Part shown: positions 1 through 11,000 of the stretch, piece after piece
How the letters are laid out: every line of letters starts with the position of its first letter
Position numbering within the stretch: position 1 is the first letter of the stretch
Assembly: GCA_032622095.1 (NCBI GenBank)
Contig: CP136064.1
Coordinates: 3,778,280 to 3,842,279, forward strand
Length of the DNA stretch: 64,000 nucleotides
Direction of reading: 5' to 3'
DNA from: Siphonodentalium dalli
Taxonomy: Eukaryota; Mollusca; Scaphopoda; Gadilida; Siphonodentaliidae
Notes under the pieces: model-generated
What the model saw: only the letters and a program-made list of their open reading frames with translations
The model's database searches: none
Told to the model about the DNA's origin: nothing
Made by a program: the position numbers and the translations under genes

Positions 1-370
1 TAAAAAATTACCCATTTATGTGTACAAATTATTACACAATTTGTGTACGAATATGAAACTACACATATACTACACAAATATGTTTAAGATCAAAATTGAA
101 TAATGATTGTGTAGCAGGGCTACACATTTTGTGTAGAAAACCTACACATTAGTCATAAGAGTGCATGTGGCCTCAAAACTTTTGTTTAACCCACTAGATT
201 GAATTATACATATCTATGTAAAACCAAATTGTAGTCTTTTATTTTTGCAAACTAATGTGTTTATGATGTGCATGTATTGATCCCAAAAAACAAACATCCA
301 TTCGAACTGTACGATTAAAAAAATTATACTCCGAAGCACGCGCAGTTAAATAGATAAATCATTGTGAATT
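1..370. other. AT-rich stretch, no gene seen
   Basis: No supportable coding sequence. Several short inverted motifs of the TACACA...TGTGTA type occur between about 30 and 150. The GMC oxidoreductase gene annotated downstream must have its earlier exons to the left of this window, so this stretch is probably intron. Confidence 0.5.
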
Positions 371-1313
371 TGTTGCAAGAACTAATCGAGATAATCAAAA
401 TAACAATCACTCCGACAAGGTGGCTTATAATCCATGTATAAGCATGACGTCCTGTGATGCCATTTTGGATATACAATAAATGATAATCCGTGTGACACTT
501 TGAGCAAGAGTATCCACAAAAATGTCTACAGTAGAGGGTCTCACATCACTTTAACCTGTGCAGCGCCAGGTAACCCTGTTAGAAATAAAGATATATATAT
601 ATATGTTTTCCCAGGTATCAAATTCACATATGACCTAACCCATACCGGGGTGTTTACGAACCCATACCGGGGTGTTTACGAACCCATACCGGGGTGTTTA
701 CGAACCCATACCGGGGTGTTTACTAACCCATACCGGGGTGTTTACTAACCCATACCGGGGTGTTTACGAACCCATACCGGGGTGTTTACGAACCCATACC
801 GGGGTGTTTACGAACCCATACCGGGGTGTTTACGAACCCATACCGGGGTGTTTACGAACCCATACCGGGGTGTTTACGAACCCATACCGGGGTGTTTACG
901 AACCCATACCGGGGTGTTTACGAACCCATACCGGGGTGTTTACGAACCCATACCGGGGTGTTTACTAACCCATACCGGGGTGTTTACTAACCCATACCGG
1001 GGTGTTTACTAACCCATACCGGGGTGTTTACTAACCCATACCGGGGTGTTTACGAACCCATACCGGGGTGTTTACTAACCCATACCGGGGTGTTTACTAA
1101 CCCATACCGGGGTGTTTACTAACCCATACCGGGGTGTTTACGAACCCATACCGGGGTGTTTACTAACCCATACCGGGGTGTTTACGAACCCATACCGGGG
1201 TGTTTACGAACCCATACCGGGGTGTTTACGAACCCATACCGGGGTGTTTACGAACCCATACCGGGGTGTTTACGAAACTAGGAGTGGAGCCTATCATAGA
1301 ACGGCTGCCGCCA
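371..1313 (+). pseudogene. Duplicated, decayed copy of a GMC oxidoreductase exon and its upstream intron
   Basis: Bases 371-640 repeat 1649-1920: the same intron sequence, the same polypyrimidine/CCAG acceptor, and the same exon start encoding GIKFTYDLTHT. In this copy the acceptor AG is at 613-614 and exon-like sequence begins at 615. The exon is interrupted by 29 copies of a 22-bp unit (639-1276), then resumes with sequence matching the functional exon (…VIERLPP) to 1313. There a dispersed repeat is inserted. Some 22-bp units carry TAA, so the reading frame is broken. The intact copy is at 1895-2117. This looks like a tandem segmental duplication in which one exon copy then degenerated. Whether the upstream acceptor is still used is unknown. 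Confidence 0.8.
639..1276 (+). repeat. 22-bp minisatellite, 29 copies, derived from exon sequence
   Basis: The unit CCCATACCGGGGTGTTTACG plus AA is repeated head to tail for 638 bp, exactly 29 times. Units differ mainly by TACGAA versus TACTAA. The unit corresponds to the codons for THT(E/G)VFT in the neighbouring GMC exon (1895-2117), so it was seeded from coding DNA. Because 22 is not a multiple of 3, the frame rotates through all three phases every 66 bp. The long open frames here are a by-product of that. Confidence 0.97.
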
Positions 1314-1583
1314 TTTTTTAAATAAATGTTTCTTACAATTTTTAGGACATAAAATAAAAAACATCCATTACCCTGCAGGGAGCCCCACACATATATAGAA
1401 GCATTTAGAAGAGTGTCGTCTGCTCATGTTTGTCTGGGGCTCTGTATGGGTGAAATTATAAAATTGTTAAAGAATACAAGAAAAAATTATTAAAATTGTA
1501 AAAAATTGTTAGGCCAATGCATTCTCTTATAAATGCGAGGCGACCTATGGTCGACTCGCATATATAAGAGAATGCATTGGCAC
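1314..1583 (+). repeat. Dispersed ~270-bp element ending in a 70-bp hairpin
   Basis: The same sequence recurs at about 15488-15765 and 20190-20430. It begins AT-rich, contains an imperfect inverted pair (AGGGAGCCCCACACATATA against TGTCTGGGGCTCTGTATGG), and ends in the perfect-stem hairpin at 1513-1581 (CCAATGCATTCTCTTATA…). Here it interrupts the duplicated GMC exon right after the codons for LPP. There is no coding capacity. It is a non-autonomous element of unassigned type. Confidence 0.75.
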
Positions 1584-1894
1584 ATTAGGCACCCCCTTTT
1601 ATTCACATATGTGGGTCATACAAATAGTTGATAGACAATTCTTTATTTGTGGCAAGAACTAATCGCGATAATCAAAATGACAATCACTCCGACAAGGTGG
1701 CTCAACATCCATGTATAAGCATGACGTTCTGTGGTGCCATTTTGGATATATAATTTATGATAATACGTGTAACAAGTAATCTCTATATTCACCAAAGGTC
1801 CAATGCAGAGGGTTTCACATCACTTTAACAAGTGCAATGCCGGGTAACCCTGCTAGTACTAAATATATATAAATTTATATATCTGTTTCCCCAG

Positions 1895-2117
1895 GTATCA
1901 AATTTACATATGACCTAACACATACCGAAGTGTTTACGAAACTTGGGATGGAGCCTGTCATCGAACGACTGCCACCATGTGCGCATCACGTGACAGGAAG
2001 TGACCAATACTGGGAGTGCTACGTCAAACAACTGACAACAACTATTTACCATCCAACATCAACATGTAAAATGGGCGGGGCTAAGGACCCTACAGCTGTC
2101 GTAGATCCGAGGCTAAG
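1895..2117 (+). CDS. GMC oxidoreductase, penultimate exon
   Basis: This exon encodes the start of the C-terminal domain of a glucose-methanol-choline (GMC) flavoprotein oxidoreductase, the choline/glucose dehydrogenase-like family that oxidises alcohols using FAD. Visible family motifs are SDQYWECYVKQ, the catalytic-region YHPTSTCKMG (the family has the active-site His in a YHP-x-GT-C-MG motif) and VVDPRLR. Family members usually have GT where this protein has ST. The acceptor is TTTCCCCAG at 1886-1894; the donor GT is at 2118. The exon ends with two bases of an Arg codon, and the last exon at 6623 completes it as R-V-R-G. Earlier exons lie outside the window. The family assignment is firm; the substrate is not predictable. 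Confidence 0.9.
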
Positions 2118-2159
2118 GTAATAATACATATACTATACATTCATGTTCAATAAATATAT

Positions 2160-3060
2160 ACGACGAGCAGGTGACCCGACTTCGTCCGGGCATTGACCTT
2201 GAATTTACCATTTTTAAGGTCAAGGTCAGGTCGGGGTAACGATTTGACCCATTGAGTTAATTCTGCCTTTTTAATCAAGAGAAATGATGGTACCCGTCCC
2301 GTGATGGTACCCGTCCCGTGATGGTACCCGTCCATAAAAGAGGTACGTTTGTGGGTACCCGTTTCAATGTGAAGATCACCTCGGGCGGAAAAACTTACCC
2401 GATGAAAATCTCCCCCTTCCTTGGAAGTACGAAGACAGACATAAGAATCACAACTGGCGTGGTTCGTCTCATGGCTTTGTTCGAAAAAGCAATTGCAACA
2501 GCTTCCGAGACACGTATGCTGCACCTAGATGTAAAATTTCGTCGAAATCCGCCAGTTTCACCCGATTTGACCTCGAATTGATCATTTTCAAGGTCAGGTC
2601 GCGGTCACAATTTAACCCGTCCATGACATTTCCCGTGGGTAGCAAGTTTGAGCTCAATCGGTTCGAGTCTATAAAGGACACACACATATATATCATTTGT
2701 GGGTACCCGTTTCAATGTGAAGATCACATCGGGCGAAAAAACTGACCCGATGAAATCTCCCCCGTTCCTAGGAAGCCCTAAGTACGTAAGAATCACACAA
2801 CACGCTCATGTCTGGATACAGTCACGCGCACGTGTGGACCCAGACGTAAGAATCGCATTACACGCATACGCTCTTTATCAACGACACTGTGGATACGAAC
2901 GCTCTTTAACTCTCAACGCGATTAACTCCACCGTGCCAATGGCGGTAATTTTTGTGACTGGAAGTGGAGAATGGGTGTTCTGGGCTTCTCCAAACGGCGG
3001 TAAACACTGCCCGTGGTTTTTTAACCTTAGATTGGAAGTTTGAGCTCAATCTGTCCAGCC
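2160..3060 (+). repeat. Direct repeats within the GMC intron
   Basis: A block of about 90 bp at 2335-2430 (GTGGGTACCCGTTTCAATGT…) is repeated at 2699-2790. Each is preceded by an AAGGTCAAGGTC-like stretch (2215-2230 and 2590-2605). A 19-bp GATGGTACCCGTCCCGT unit is tandem at 2283-2330. Open frames across this block reflect the repeat and resemble no family I know. The AAGGTCA-rich sequence is typical of dispersed repeats in molluscan genomes, which is inference. Confidence 0.7.
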
Positions 3061-4130
3061 GTTTTCCCGGCCATAGCTAACAGACAGACTAACAGAAGTC
3101 CCAAAATATATATTAGATATATTTTCTGTTTGGAATCGTTGTTTGATAAATTCCGCTTCAATAATTTCAAAGTTAATTCTTCGGCTTATGCTCAGAAATG
3201 GCCGAAACCCACAAAAATACCAATTTTTCCCAGACGAATTTGAAATCACAAGATGCATGACCTTTCTCTAACTAACAAGTTCAAAACTATTCATAGAGTT
3301 ATTCTCGTGATAAGTTTATTACAAAAGTGTGAACCCATATATATCTCGTCACCTCAATGACAATGAGGGTCTCAGAGGCGCGTATGTACACTGAGATACC
3401 GGGAATCAGATCGGTATAGTCCCATAGTGTCTATCGATGTCAACCAGCTAGTGAAAACGGTCGGGACAATACTGGTTTACATCGACGTATATTTACATAC
3501 ACCTAATATCGCTTCCGATTTCCCCATAGCGTTACGGTAGACACGTCCCCTGATTCAATGTGTTAATAAACCTATGAAAGTAATCTGACGTCACTTTCAA
3601 TGTCGTTCATAGGTTTATGAACACTTTGATCCCGGAAATCACCGGGGATTGTCGGACATGAACGACTGCTTGAGTATCTAGCAGATCCGGATTTGGCAAG
3701 AAATTTTTTTGTTAAAAAATCAGTGTATAAGCATGGATGTTCAAATAACCGCGCTACTCAATAGAGTTTGATAATTTTCCTTGCCGCTACAAATATTCCC
3801 CCGAACTCACAAATATATCATTATGGTAGAACGTGTTGTCAATTTCTTATCCGCAGCCGAAACTTACTTGTTAGTTTCAGATATTATCATTCTTGAAATC
3901 AACACGTCTACGTGCATTACAATTAGCTAAACAGGACATTTCGTCATATGTGTATACTTTACTGTGAAATTGCGTTTTTTTCCGCTCTCTGTCAACGGAT
4001 TCTCACAATGTTTGGTTTTCTAAAAAAGCGAGGATTCGAACTGTCTGAATTGAACTCCATGCATTCATTTTAAGTTGAATAAATAGTGGGAAAGACAGAC
4101 AATCCTAGTTCATAATAAATTTAAGTATAT

Positions 4131-4241
4131 AAATATAAATAATAAACGGCGGATTCAAAGTGGTCATGGGTTTTGACCGCGATAAAAATTCAGCAAACCC
4201 CGCATGAACCACATTTAATCCGCCGTTTATTATTTATATTT
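4131..4241. repeat. Hairpin, ~25-bp perfect arms
   Basis: AAATATAAATAATAAACGGC plus GGATT at 4131 is mirrored by its reverse complement ending at 4241, with a partly paired middle (GTGGTCATG against CATGAACCAC). This is a MITE-like hairpin within the intron. Confidence 0.85.
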
Positions 4242-4731
4242 ATTTCTTATAAAAACCAGCTAGTGAAATCAGTAGGGATAATACTGGTTTACGTGTACGT
4301 ATAAACCAGCTAGTGAAATCGGTAGGAATAACTGGTTTACATCGACGTATAAACCAGCTAGTGAAATCGGTAGGGATAATACTGGTTTATTCCACACCCA
4401 TTGACGTGAGTCACATGTATTCAACGGAATCCCAGCCATTGTATACATATTACTGTATAACTCTAGTGGAATACAAGCCGGAACTATTGACGTTGTCGCC
4501 AAGAAAGATGACGTACATTACGTCGATCATCCGCTTTCGGTGATCCCCCCATAATTACTAGTTATTTGTCAGACTTAAATCACAATAAAGGTAGCTATAG
4601 TAACAGTAAAGGTGACATTCATGGATAATACTGGTTAACATCGACGTATAAACCAGCTAGTGAAATCGGTAGGGATAATACTGGTTTACATCGACGTATA
4701 AACCAGCTAGTGAAATCGGTCGGGATATAGA

Positions 4732-4892
4732 TAGAACCGCATAAGTGTCTGAATTTTGACGAAATTATCGCACGAGATTTGTTGGCGGAGCGATACCTCG
4801 AGTGCGGGACGCAGTCCCGCACGAGAGGTATCGCGTTCCGCCAACAAATCGAGTGCGATAATTTCGTCAAAATTCAGACACTCATGCGGTTC
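4732..4892. repeat. 161-bp near-perfect palindrome
   Basis: Two ~77-bp arms (AGAACCGCATAAGTGTCTGA… and its complement ending at 4892) meet at GTGCGGGACGCAGTCCCGCA around 4803-4822. Only a few bases differ between arms. Long open frames on both strands here are a symmetry artefact. Confidence 0.92.
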
Positions 4893-6335
4893 TATTTTTA
4901 TTACATATCTACGTATTATAGTAAGTTGACTCACAGTCGTCAATCTCCGGTACAGAAATTGTGAATTTAATTGCGTTTTAACGGCATTTTAGGGTTAACG
5001 CAACAATCAGACAGGGAGCCCTTCTATCCGCGAGTGAACTTGACACATCTTGACCCGCGCAAAGGTGTTAATTGGGTTTTCCCAGATTTTCCCAAAATAT
5101 AACCCAATCAGCGCGCTGCGATTTCGACATGTGGGTTGTCGCCCTTGCGTTGAAAAGTTGAAAAAGTAAAAATAGTAACGGCGAAAGCCAGTCTAACAAC
5201 ACTGAATGAAATAGTTCCGTCGACAGATTGCACTAGTGCGATTCTGAGAATTATCACACGCCTGGAACGTCGTGCGATCATGCGAATTACGTTGATAGAT
5301 ATGTAATAAAATACTGGTTTACGTGGACGTATAAACCAGCTAGTGAAATCGGTAGAGATAATACTGGTTTACATCGACGTATAAACCAGTTAGTGAAATC
5401 GGTAGGGATAATACTGGTTTTAATCTAACATCACCAATGACGGTAATAAAATGTTACAATTGTGAACATAATCAGGTTCATTCCATAGAAAAATATTGTA
5501 TTTGTTCTGAACCTCACAATAGTTTTCAAATGAAAGTAGTAATTTAAGGTGAAAAATATATTTTATCACAATTTGTACATAATTCCAAAAGAATACGGTC
5601 TCATTTGACCTCGCAAATACCCAAACAGTTCGGGTCTTTAGACGAAAAAAACATAACAAATATGAGGTTTCTCCTAATAACACGGCACATTCTGCGCGTA
5701 ATTTAACACTTCCATGACTAGAGCTTCCTAAAATTTTGCGGAAACCTTGTGTTAAAGCATAAGATATACTGACACATGCATGATTTTTAATGCTGCACCA
5801 GCACAGCTCGCGTCGTGAAAGGGTTAACACAAGAGTTATATTAGATTATAACCGTAAGATATCAGTTTTTCCGATAAATGTATTTGTATTGATGTGTATG
5901 ATAAAGTCCATTAAAATTGACCAAAATCCCGCCACTGAATCTGGGCGTAATGTCCGCTGTTGAGGAGAAAGGCAACTGTGCATTGACTTAAGGCAGTATT
6001 ATGTAATATCCCTACCGATTTCACTAGCTGGTACATACGTCGATGTAAACTAGTATTACTTATTATACTTAACGATTCCACTAGCTGGTGCATACGTCGA
6101 TGTAAACTAGTATTATGTATTATACTTACCGATTTCACTACTTGGTTTATACGTTTATGCAAACAGTATTATGTTTTATCCCTGGCGATTATTTATACGT
6201 TGATGTAAACAGTATTATGTATTATCCTTACCGATTTCACTGGCTGGTTTATACGTTGACATAAACAGTATTATGTATTATCCATACCGATTTCACCAGC
6301 TGGTTTGCGTCGAAGTAAACTGGGACAAGATTGGT

Positions 6336-6411
6336 GTGTGAATTAACTTCCTAGTGGCAATACATTCATGCATGGACTATTTTACAGGGTGAGAGGAATT
6401 TCGGGATTGAG
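6336..6411 (+). pseudogene. Truncated duplicate of the last GMC exon start with its splice acceptor
   Basis: Bases 6336-6411 repeat 6556-6646: the same intron tail, the same TTTTACAG acceptor (AG at 6386-6387) and the same first ~24 exon bases (GGTGAGAGGAATTTCGGGAT…). After the codons for RGISGL it diverges and reaches a stop. It is a decoy acceptor about 235 bp upstream of the real one. Confidence 0.85.
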
Positions 6412-6622
6412 CTGGATTGAGGGTGTATAATCCCTACCGATTTCACTAGCTGGTTTGGTTTATACGTCGATGAAAAACAGTATTATCCCTACCGTTTTCA
6501 CTAGCTGGTTTATACGTTGGCGTAAACAGTATTATTCCTACCGATTTCACTAGCCGGGACCAGATTGGCAGTCTGAATTAACTACAAAGTGGCCATACGT
6601 TCATTAATTGTCTATTTTGCAG

Positions 6623-6755
6623 GGTGAGAGGAATTTCGGGATTGAGGGTGGTGGACGCATCCATTATGCCAGATGTTATCGCTGGTAATATCAACGCGCC
6701 TACAATAATGATTGGGGAGAAGGCAGCCGACATGATTAAAGAAGACAACAAATGA
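6623..6755 (+). CDS. GMC oxidoreductase, terminal exon
   Basis: This exon encodes [20 protein letters not shown], followed by the family-typical [18 protein letters not shown] and a stop at 6753-6755. In GMC enzymes this segment holds the second catalytic-region Asn (GN-x-NAP) and the last FAD-contacting strand. The acceptor TTTTGCAG ends at 6622, and the first base completes the Arg codon begun at 2116-2117, so the reading frame joins without a break. The final helix (EKAADMIK) is of normal length, so the protein has an ordinary C-terminus. The ~4.5-kb intron is full of repeats. No clear polyadenylation signal is seen in the first 300 bp downstream. Confidence 0.92.
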
Positions 6756-6814
6756 CGTCACATTACAGATTCAGTATAACAGTGATTACGGGTGCAGATA
6801 GGGGAGCAATTATC

Positions 6815-7035
6815 ATTACATGTACATCCATGTATCTCCCATAGAGAGCCCCAAACAGATAGAAGGATCTATTACTGGATGTCGCCTGGTCGTGTCTGTA
6901 GGGGGCACCATACGGGTGTTCAGTATATCATGCCATGAACCTCTACTCTGGCTAACTCCCTTATGGATCCAGCAACCATCATTACATGTAGACCCATGCA
7001 TATCCCATAGAGAGCCCCACACAGATATAAGGTGT
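6815..7035 (+). repeat. Two direct copies of an ~53-bp motif with CCCATAGAGAGCCCC
   Basis: Bases 6815-6868 and 6980-7032 are near-identical and contain CCCATAGAGAGCCCCACACA. The same motif appears inverted around 27110 (GTGGGGCTCTCTATGGG) and in looser form inside the hairpin-bearing element at 1380-1435. The rest of 6756-7360 shows nothing codable. Confidence 0.7.
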
Positions 7036-7365
7036 TGATGTTCTTACCCGTTCTGACAGGGAACTATATAGCCTTTAAAATACATGGAATATATTTCGTT
7101 GTTAAAACTTGTTCCTCAATAATCTACTTCACATTAGTGGGTGGTCCCAGCTTGATATTGCATGGTTTTCTGTGACTTTTTGGAGCCAATATCGCAAGCA
7201 ACATTGCATGAACTACCCATGATAAATTCCACAATTGTACGTGACGCAAAGCAAAATTGCTCACAAATCACTTAAATAATGCAATTGCCAGTTAGTGTCT
7301 TCACCTTTAGTACGAAAGCGCATTAGGGCCACCAGAAACACCACCGTACCCCCTAATATATAGAA

Positions 7366-7625
7366 ATAAAACTCGTTATAATGACTTGCAAGTCGTTATA
7401 ACGAATTCCAACAACTCGTTATAGTGATTTGCAAGTAGTTATAACGACTTACAACATGTTATAACGACTTTCAACCGTCATAACGACTTCCAACAACTCG
7501 TAAAATTCGTTATAACTAGTTGGAAGTCGTTATAATGAGTTATAACGACTGCTAGACAAATTTACAAGTCGTAATAACAAGTCGTATAAACGATTAATTA
7601 CGACTTGTATTTTTGTTACGAGTTG
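7366..7625 (+). repeat. Degenerate ~20-bp satellite (CGTTATAACGACTT)
   Basis: About a dozen diverged copies of ACTCGTTATAACGACTTGCA-like units occur here. Each unit carries the palindrome CGTTATAACG. The array decays towards its 3' side. Confidence 0.8.
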
Positions 7626-7880
7626 TTGGAAGTCCACCAACTGTTGTGTATTTGTATATTTAGGGATAAGATGGTGTTTCGGAAGGTCCCAAATGCGATT
7701 TCGTACTACGGGCATTAGCGAGAGTAGACATTCATGGCATGATCTAGCTTGGAACGAGAAGTGCGACACAAAATACGATATTCATTTCATGCATAGCAAT
7801 TCCATGTTTTAGAGGGACATGGAAAAAACAAATTACGCACTTACATGTACATGTTATTACGCACTTACAGGTTATTCTAG

Positions 7881-8036
7881 GAAGAATATATCATTGAACC
7901 ATATCTCACGTATACGAAATCACAAGAAGCTCGAGCATATTTTACTAGACTTCGCGCGAGTAATCATGTTCTAGAAATAGAAAAAGGGAGACACAGCCAG
8001 CCTAAGACACAATTAGAAAAGCGAATATGCCCTGTA
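7881..8036 (+). mobile_element. Non-LTR retrotransposon (LINE), 5' part of split reverse transcriptase C-terminus
   Basis: Reading from 7881, just after a TAG at 7878-7880, the frame encodes the conserved C-terminal LINE segment …FTRLRASNHVLEIEKGRH… and then LEKRICP at the 3' edge. The pattern LRxSxHxLxIExGR followed by RxCPxC is typical of LINE ORF2 C-termini. The frame continues, after removal of the foldback element at 8037-12933, as VCKQNRIETEIHF at 12934. It is 5'-truncated or degenerate, so not active. Confidence 0.85.
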
Positions 8037-11000
8037 TAGTCCAGGAGATATTGATAGACCTCTGCACCCCCCCAGGACTTAACTTCACCCCACTAATTTT
8101 CTTCCTTAAGGTCTCCTCTAATTTTATTCACTTGGCGGCCATTTTATTTATATGCACCAGGTATCTTTGATCGCCGTTATAGTAAAGATGATGTCACATG
8201 CGTCTTGTTTTCCGTTCGATTCGCTATGGTAATATACAACTCTTACAAATTAGCCAAAAATCCGACACAAAAATCCAATATGGCGACCAAGATGGCCGCC
8301 GAAATGTGAAAATTTGCTATTGTTCGGACATTTCACCACCTTTCGTTTGTCTCTGTGGGAAAATATTGGCACCTTGACGCGATTTTATACACTTATCGTC
8401 TAGAAGAGTCATTGGCGAACACACGGGGACCATAATATACATTCCTTGCCGGATATTTTTGTCCGATATCACGTTTTCCCAAATGCCGGTATAATCCGGT
8501 CAAAGCCAAAACGACGCTTATAATGAGTGTTATTGCTATTATTACTCCAGCCATGATTATATATGTGCAGGAGATACTCGGGCTAGGATTTCTCTTATAC
8601 CTGAGTTGAGGAATATTCACCCAAATCCAAGATGGCGGCCAAAATGGCCACCAGAAATAGAAAAATTGCCGAAAATCCCTGATTTTAACATCAGTGAGAG
8701 TTATTGTCACGACAACTCCACACCTGTTTACTATTGTGAGTTGAGAACACTTAGTTGAATAACTGTCCTTATATTGCATCCAAATAAAAGTCCCCCAAAT
8801 CCAAAATGGCGCCCACAATGGCGGACAAATTTTGAAAAATCACCGAAATTCCCTCATGTTCACATCATTGGGCATTATTGTCGAGAAAACTCCACACATG
8901 CTGACAGTTAAGTTGTAAATACTGAGGTGAAGTAATTACCTTTCATCCCATGCAAGAAATGGTTTTCCAAATCTAAGATGGTGGCCAAAATGGTCTACAT
9001 TCCTTTACTGTCTTACGATGGGCGTTATTGTTTCGCGAATTCTACCCACCATTACATGTTGATATGGAATATTGGTATGAAGTATTCATTTGAGTTTGGT
9101 AATTGATACTCAAGGTCAAGATGGCAGCTAAACTGGAAGCCAGAAATTGAAAAGAAATCGAAATATTGACATATAAATTTCAACTTTTTGTCATAATATC
9201 GATATGTATGGACGAAACTATGCACAAGCCATATATTAGTTCAACTTAAAACGTATCAAAACGCATAACATTGATCGTGTCCTTCTGGAAGTACGAAAAC
9301 CCAAACTTAATATAGCGATGTGTCATTTCAAAATCCGAATAACCATATTAGAACAATTACCTGGTACAAGATTCTGATTTGCCACGTCCTTAATGATCTG
9401 GACAAGTTTCCATTTCTTTGCCTGATAAATCTAGGTCGCTCACACCGACAAAGTATTCAACACTTCCTGGGAGAAGGGTCCCTTTAATCATAACGTTTCA
9501 AACAATTAATTTCCCGGTGTCTGGCTTAATATTTTAGATGCTTGCTAAATATGGGATTTGTTCGTCATCTTGAACTAGAAATGCATATGGTCGATAAGTA
9601 TACAAGCTTACAGAAGGTAATCTCTATGTATGTCTTTCTCATACCCCGTGGGGATAACGAATTGTATACCTGGCGACTTCCCAGTTAACTAGTCACTTCT
9701 CAATAGATGGTTCAACTCACAAACTTAGCGAACGTATTAGCACACGTGGACAACTTCGGCAGTGTTTCGGAGGTAGCTAGCTGTCTCATTCCCTTGGACA
9801 GATGCCTATCTGCTAAGGAGAAGACCATAATGTACCGACTACCCACACTTCTTGGCCATGATCCTAACCAAACTGTGTGACGTCCCGCAGTCGTCTCGTC
9901 GAATAGCTCACAGCAGAGAAGAACAACACTCGCGGTGCTAGTTTGTGGACATGCGCCATGACAGTGGGAATGAAATGGGCCACGGTATAAAACCCTACAC
10001 CAGGTCCATGTTTCAATATAGAATGTCATGCGTGTTGGTCTTTTTGGTGTGGTAAGATTGTATTTCCGCATCCGTTTCAAGGCCGTTCTGAATCAACATG
10101 ACCAGACGTATAATTTTGTCTGGATAATACTATCCTAGCCAGTCGGATGGGCTAAAGGATAATGTATGATCTCTCAGAGTTAGTGTCAGTATGTGGGCGG
10201 TTTTATTCAAGAAAATGTCAGGAACTGTGGTGCATTTATTTCACTGTGTGTTTAAAGAACAATTTATAGTCTCGATGGCAATGGATGTGGACGTTGGTGA
10301 ACGTGACCTTATTGTCATATAGCTATATATAACTTTAGAATATAGCAGTTAAGATGACTCATGCAGGACAATGGTTTTGAATGGTGATGTTACCAAGAAA
10401 TCACTTGGTGTACCCAACGTAGGTTAAGCTGAATGCAAGATCTCATCAAAGTAACATTCCTCTAGAAGTTCTTCGCGTTGAACATTTTACCCTTGTGTTG
10501 ATGGCATTGTACTTTCTTGAACCATACCGACCACCACCCAGCGTGAGTATGACATATTATCGGTAACTATCAAATGCATCGTCCTGAAGACTACATCCCA
10601 GTCTGGTGGGGCTTATATAGTAGTAGCCAATGGTACACGTCTGGTTCGTTGATTAAGAACGGCTTCCAAGCGGATTGAAAGATACAATCTTAGCATACAA
10701 GGAAAGCAAAGCCACATGAGATCATGTCTGAATCTAAAACATAGCCAAAGAAACTTAGGGTGGTGCAGTCATGGTCCAATTTCATTTCCACTATCATGAC
10801 ACATGCCCACAAACTAGCACCGCATGTATTGCTATTATCTGCTTGGATATGTACGGTGAGGTGATTGATGGACGCCACCAGGACTGTTCTTATGATCATG
10901 GTCAGGAAGTGTGGGTATATTATGCATTATGGTCTCCTACGCCTTAGCAGAAAGGCATCCGTCAAATGTTAGGCTTTCAACATTCGAAGCCATATACAGA

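Larger units (their letters stand above)
3420..6560. repeat. Dispersed ~50-bp intronic repeat, six clusters on both strands
   Basis: The core AACCAGCTAGTGAAATCGGT followed by AGGGATAATACTGGTTTACA and CGACGT occurs at 3430-3490, 4255-4395 (three units), 4620-4735 (two), 5310-5425 (two), and inverted at 5998-6330 and 6425-6560. The unit carries the near-palindromic pair TGGTTTA…TAAACCA. All clusters seen lie in the last GMC intron. No coding role is apparent. Confidence 0.85.

Noticed and set aside
500-1321. Long open frames encoding repeated PYRGVYEPIPGCLRTHTGVF peptides
   Set aside because: They are the 22-bp minisatellite read in rotating frames; stops appear wherever TACTAA variants occur. 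Not a repeat protein.
8393-8818. 141-codon frame (FWIWGTFIW…) and its mirror at 12123-12455
   Set aside because: Both arise from the foldback's AT-rich, ATGGCGGCC-containing repeats. The mirrored frame is broken and no family is recognised.
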